Shown: piece after piece, positions 6,033 to 8,035 of the stretch | How positions within the stretch are numbered: the stretch's first letter is position 1 | Layout of the letters: each line of letters opens with the position of its first letter | Origin: JAFHCF01 sp048497495 | GTDB taxonomy: Bacteria > Pseudomonadota > Alphaproteobacteria > Rhizobiales > Ancalomicrobiaceae | Direction: 5' to 3' | NCBI GenBank assembly: GCA_048497495.1 | Contig: JAFHCF010000169.1 | Location: 1 to 8,035, forward strand | DNA: 8,035 bases | Notes under the pieces: model-generated | Databases searched by the model: none | Told to the model about the DNA's origin: nothing | What the model saw: the letters and a program-made list of their open reading frames with translations, nothing else | Translations under genes and position numbers: made by a program

Positions 6033-6692
6033 TTGCAGAACTTCTTCAATGACGCGGTGGAGTTCACGCCGATCCTGATGGAAGGCGTCTGGGCGACCAT
6101 TCTCGTCACCCTCGGATCGCTGGTTCTGTCGACGCTGTTCGGTCTGGTCTGGGCGCTGATGCGCATCTCCGGCAACCGCTGGCTCGACGGCATCGCGGTC
6201 GTCTTCATCAACTTCATCCGTGGCGTGCCGATCATCGTCCAGCTCTTCTACATCTACTTCGTCATGCCCGAGTTCGGCGTGACGTTGACGGCGATGCAGG
6301 CGGCGATCATCGGCCTCGGCATCGCCTATTCGGCCTATCAGGCGGAGAACTTCCGCGCCGGCATCGAGGCGATCGACCATGGCCAGGTCGAAGCCGCCCA
6401 GTCGATCGGCATGGGCTGGTGGATGACCCTGCGCCGGGTGATCCTGCCTCAGGCCTTCCGCATCGTCGTGCCGCCCTACGGCAACACCATGATCATGATG
6501 CTGAAGGACTCGTCGCAGGCCTCGACCATCACGGTCGCCGAGCTCGCCCTCCAGGGCAAGCTCCTGGCCTCCTCCACCTTCAAGAACACGACGATCTTCT
6601 CGCTGGTCGCGATCCTCTACCTGGTGATGTGCATCCCGCTGATCCTCCTGGTGGCGCGGCTGGAGAAGGCGAACTCGGGGGGGCGGCGATGA
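6033..6692 (+). CDS. Amino-acid ABC transporter permease (HisM/GlnP type)
   Basis: This 219-residue inner-membrane protein forms the transport channel, probably as a homodimer because only one permease gene is visible. It starts at TTG (6033), with a purine-rich GGGGGA seven bases upstream; no upstream in-frame ATG, GTG or TTG fits. Hydrophobic segments occur at about residues 19-43, 54-78, 85-103 and 189-211, with others between. Family signatures are RGVPIIVQLFYIYF (63-76) and the cytoplasmic EAA loop running from E120 to P139 (EAAQSIGMGWWMTLRRVILP), which docks onto the ATPase. PPYGNTMIMMLKDSS follows at about 147-161, as in polar-amino-acid permeases. The stop codon overlaps the ATPase start (ATGA), which implies coupled translation. 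The family is clear and the substrate is not. Confidence 0.92.
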   Translation: MQNFFNDAVEFTPILMEGVWATILVTLGSLVLSTLFGLVWALMRISGNRWLDGIAVVFINFIRGVPIIVQLFYIYFVMPEFGVTLTAMQAAIIGLGIAYSAYQAENFRAGIEAIDHGQVEAAQSIGMGWWMTLRRVILPQAFRIVVPPYGNTMIMMLKDSSQASTITVAELALQGKLLASSTFKNTTIFSLVAILYLVMCIPLILLVARLEKANSGGRR

Positions 6693-7420
6693 TCGAGCTG
6701 CGCGACGTCCACAAGAGCTACGGCCCGCTCGAGGTCATCAAGGGCATCGACGCCACCGTGAGCAAGGGCGAGGTGGTCTGTCTGATCGGTCCCTCGGGGT
6801 CCGGCAAATCCACCATCCTGCGCTGCATCAACGGGTTGGAATCCCATCAGAAGGGCACGATCACCTTCGACGGGATCCGGGTCGATCGCGCGGCTCGCTC
6901 GATCGTCGACGTGCGCACCCATGTCTCGATGGTGTTCCAACGGTTCAATCTGTTCCCGCACCGAACCGTGCTCGAGAACGTGACCGAGGGGCCGATCTGG
7001 GTGAAGAAGGAGCCGCGCGCCGAGGCTCGCGAGCGCGCTCTGGCATTGCTCGACCGCGTCGGCCTCGCCGAAAAGGCCTCCGTCCACCCCGCCCAACTGT
7101 CGGGTGGCCAGCAACAGCGCGTCGCCATCGCCCGGGCTCTCGCCATGCAGCCCAAGGCGATCCTGTTCGACGAACCCACCTCGGCGCTCGACCCCGAACT
7201 GGTCGGCGAAGTGTTGGCGGTCATCCGCGGGCTCGCCGAGGAGCACATGACCATGATGGTGGTCACCCACGAGATCGCCTTCGCCCGCGACGTCGCCGAT
7301 CGCGTTCTCTTCCTCGACGGCGGCCGCATCGTCGAGGAGGGCCGGGCCGACGAGGTCCTGGTCCGGCCGCAGAATATCCGCACCCAGGATTTCCTGCGTC
7401 GCGTGATCGATCACGTCTGA
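6689..7420 (+). CDS. Amino-acid ABC transporter ATP-binding protein (GlnQ/HisP type)
   Basis: This 243-residue cytoplasmic ATPase drives import through the adjacent permease. All nucleotide-binding motifs are intact: Walker A GPSGSGKST (34-42), Q-loop Q84 in MVFQRFNLFPH, ABC signature LSGGQQQR (137-144), Walker B ILFDEP with catalytic E162 (158-163), D-loop SALD (165-168) and switch His H194 in VVTHE. Its length and the 'RFNLFPHRTVLENVTEGP' segment are typical of the polar-amino-acid subfamily. The ATG overlaps the permease stop by four bases (ATGA), and a G-rich run about five bases upstream can act as ribosome site. The next gene starts 43 bp downstream with no visible terminator, so it is probably in the same transcript. 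Confidence 0.95.
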   Translation: MIELRDVHKSYGPLEVIKGIDATVSKGEVVCLIGPSGSGKSTILRCINGLESHQKGTITFDGIRVDRAARSIVDVRTHVSMVFQRFNLFPHRTVLENVTEGPIWVKKEPRAEARERALALLDRVGLAEKASVHPAQLSGGQQQRVAIARALAMQPKAILFDEPTSALDPELVGEVLAVIRGLAEEHMTMMVVTHEIAFARDVADRVLFLDGGRIVEEGRADEVLVRPQNIRTQDFLRRVIDHV

Positions 7421-7463
7421 TCGGCCGCGGCGCCATCGCTCCGTCCCCGCGAGGTCTCCGCGC

Positions 7464-8035
7464 ATGTCCGCTCCCCTGTTCCCGCTCGACCCGTCGCTCT
7501 GGTACGCCACCGCGCGTCGGACGCCCCTCTATCCGCCCCTCGACGGCGACACGGTCGCCGACGTGGTGATCGTCGGCGCCGGCTTCGCCGGCTCCACCGC
7601 GGCCCTCGAACTGGCGTCCGCCGGTGTCCGGGTGGTGGTACTCGAGGCGCGCGAACCGGGATGGGGCGGCTCGGGCCGCAACGGTGGTCAGGTCATCCCG
7701 GGGCTCAAGTACGATCCCGACGAGATGGACGCGATGTTCGGCGTCGAAGGCGGGCGGGCGCTGACCGGCTTCGCCGGTTCCACCGCCGACGCCGTCTTCG
7801 ATCGCATCGCCCGTTTCGGTCTCGACGTGCCGCACCGGCGCGAGGGCTGGATCCAGGGCGCCTACGATGCCGCCGCGGTCGAGACGGTGAAGCGCCGCTG
7901 CGGCCAGTGGCAGAAGCGCGGGGTCACCGGCGCCCGCCCGCTCGATCGGAGCGAGGCGGCGGAGGCGATCGGCAGCGAGGCCTATTTCGGCGGTTGGCTC
8001 GACCCGCGCGGCGGCGCGGTCCAGCCGCTCGACTA
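7464..8035 (+). CDS. FAD-dependent amine/amino-acid oxidoreductase, PuuB/OrdL-like, N-terminal part (cut by right edge)
   Basis: The gene starts at ATG 7464, with GAGG nine bases upstream, and stays open to the right edge (190 complete codons). Relatives are about 430 residues, so roughly 45% is present. It belongs to the DAO-type FAD-dependent oxidoreductases, which oxidise a C-N bond of an amine or amino acid with FAD. The visible FAD-binding Rossmann fold has GAGFAG (38-43) in VVIVGAGFAGSTAALELA, the ribose-binding acidic residue E61 at the end of VVVLEA, and GWGGSGRNGGQV (66-77), a hallmark of the gamma-glutamylputrescine oxidase (PuuB)/OrdL group. The leading 'PSLWYATARRTPLYPPLDGDTVADV' also matches that group. 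Its place right after a transporter suggests that it acts on the imported compound. The true substrate is unknown: no PuuA, PuuC or PuuD partner is visible in the window, so the puuB name is not used. Confidence 0.85.
   Translation, partial: MSAPLFPLDPSLWYATARRTPLYPPLDGDTVADVVIVGAGFAGSTAALELASAGVRVVVLEAREPGWGGSGRNGGQVIPGLKYDPDEMDAMFGVEGGRALTGFAGSTADAVFDRIARFGLDVPHRREGWIQGAYDAAAVETVKRRCGQWQKRGVTGARPLDRSEAAEAIGSEAYFGGWLDPRGGAVQPLD

Noticed and set aside
5214..6380. A 388-codon minus-strand frame across the binding-protein and permease genes
   Set aside because: It is a shadow of two well-supported genes, with an Asp/Val/Arg/Gly-rich composition and no domain.
6617..7510. A 297-codon minus-strand frame opposite the ATPase
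   Set aside because: The opposite strand encodes an ATPase with every catalytic motif intact, and this frame has no family resemblance.
1..8035. CRISPR array, tRNA/rRNA, insertion sequence, toxin-antitoxin or defence system
   Set aside because: No regularly spaced repeats, tRNA-like folds, transposase motifs or terminal repeats were seen. All supported genes belong to known envelope-biogenesis, transport, regulatory or oxidase families.

Overview
The window is GC-rich, compact DNA with codon use strongly biased to G/C at third positions. The tamA-tamB pair, the form of the TamB N-terminus (a rhizobial-style 'FSLPQLPVAVDI' segment) and the amine/amino-acid uptake cluster all suggest an alphaproteobacterium, probably of the Hyphomicrobiales (Rhizobiales). 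That placement is inference from protein character, not from a marker gene.

The left half, on the minus strand, is an outer-membrane biogenesis locus. tamA (3918-2020) encodes a BamA-family outer-membrane beta-barrel protein with a signal peptide. tamB (2020 to beyond the left edge) encodes the large periplasm-spanning partner. The two genes overlap by one base (TGATG), so they are probably translationally coupled. Together they would form the translocation and assembly module. A gap of about 540 bp (3919-4462) upstream of tamA has no convincing gene. It holds a candidate sigma-70 promoter, a very stable perfect hairpin, a smaller adjacent hairpin and a 12-bp direct repeat.

The right half is a transport and catabolism cluster. 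A minus-strand XRE-cupin regulator (5095-4463) is divergent from a plus-strand operon: periplasmic binding protein (5190-5942), permease (6033-6692, TTG start), ATPase (6689-7420, ATGA overlap with the permease) and a PuuB/OrdL-like FAD-dependent amine/amino-acid oxidoreductase (7464 to beyond the right edge). The binding protein captures an amino acid or related amine, the permease and ATPase import it, and the oxidase probably oxidises it. The cupin regulator probably senses the ligand or a product.

The most notable unexplained signal is in the 94-bp divergent spacer and the start of the regulator gene. Two copies of the palindrome TTTCAT-N4-ATGAAA lie with centres 37 bp apart, in an AT-rich island inside otherwise very GC-rich DNA. 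One covers the regulator's annotated start codons and the other covers the likely -10 box of the transport operon. This looks like a two-site operator for autoregulation and operon control. No RNA genes, CRISPR arrays, insertion sequences or defence systems were seen, and nothing here amounts to a wholly new kind of system.
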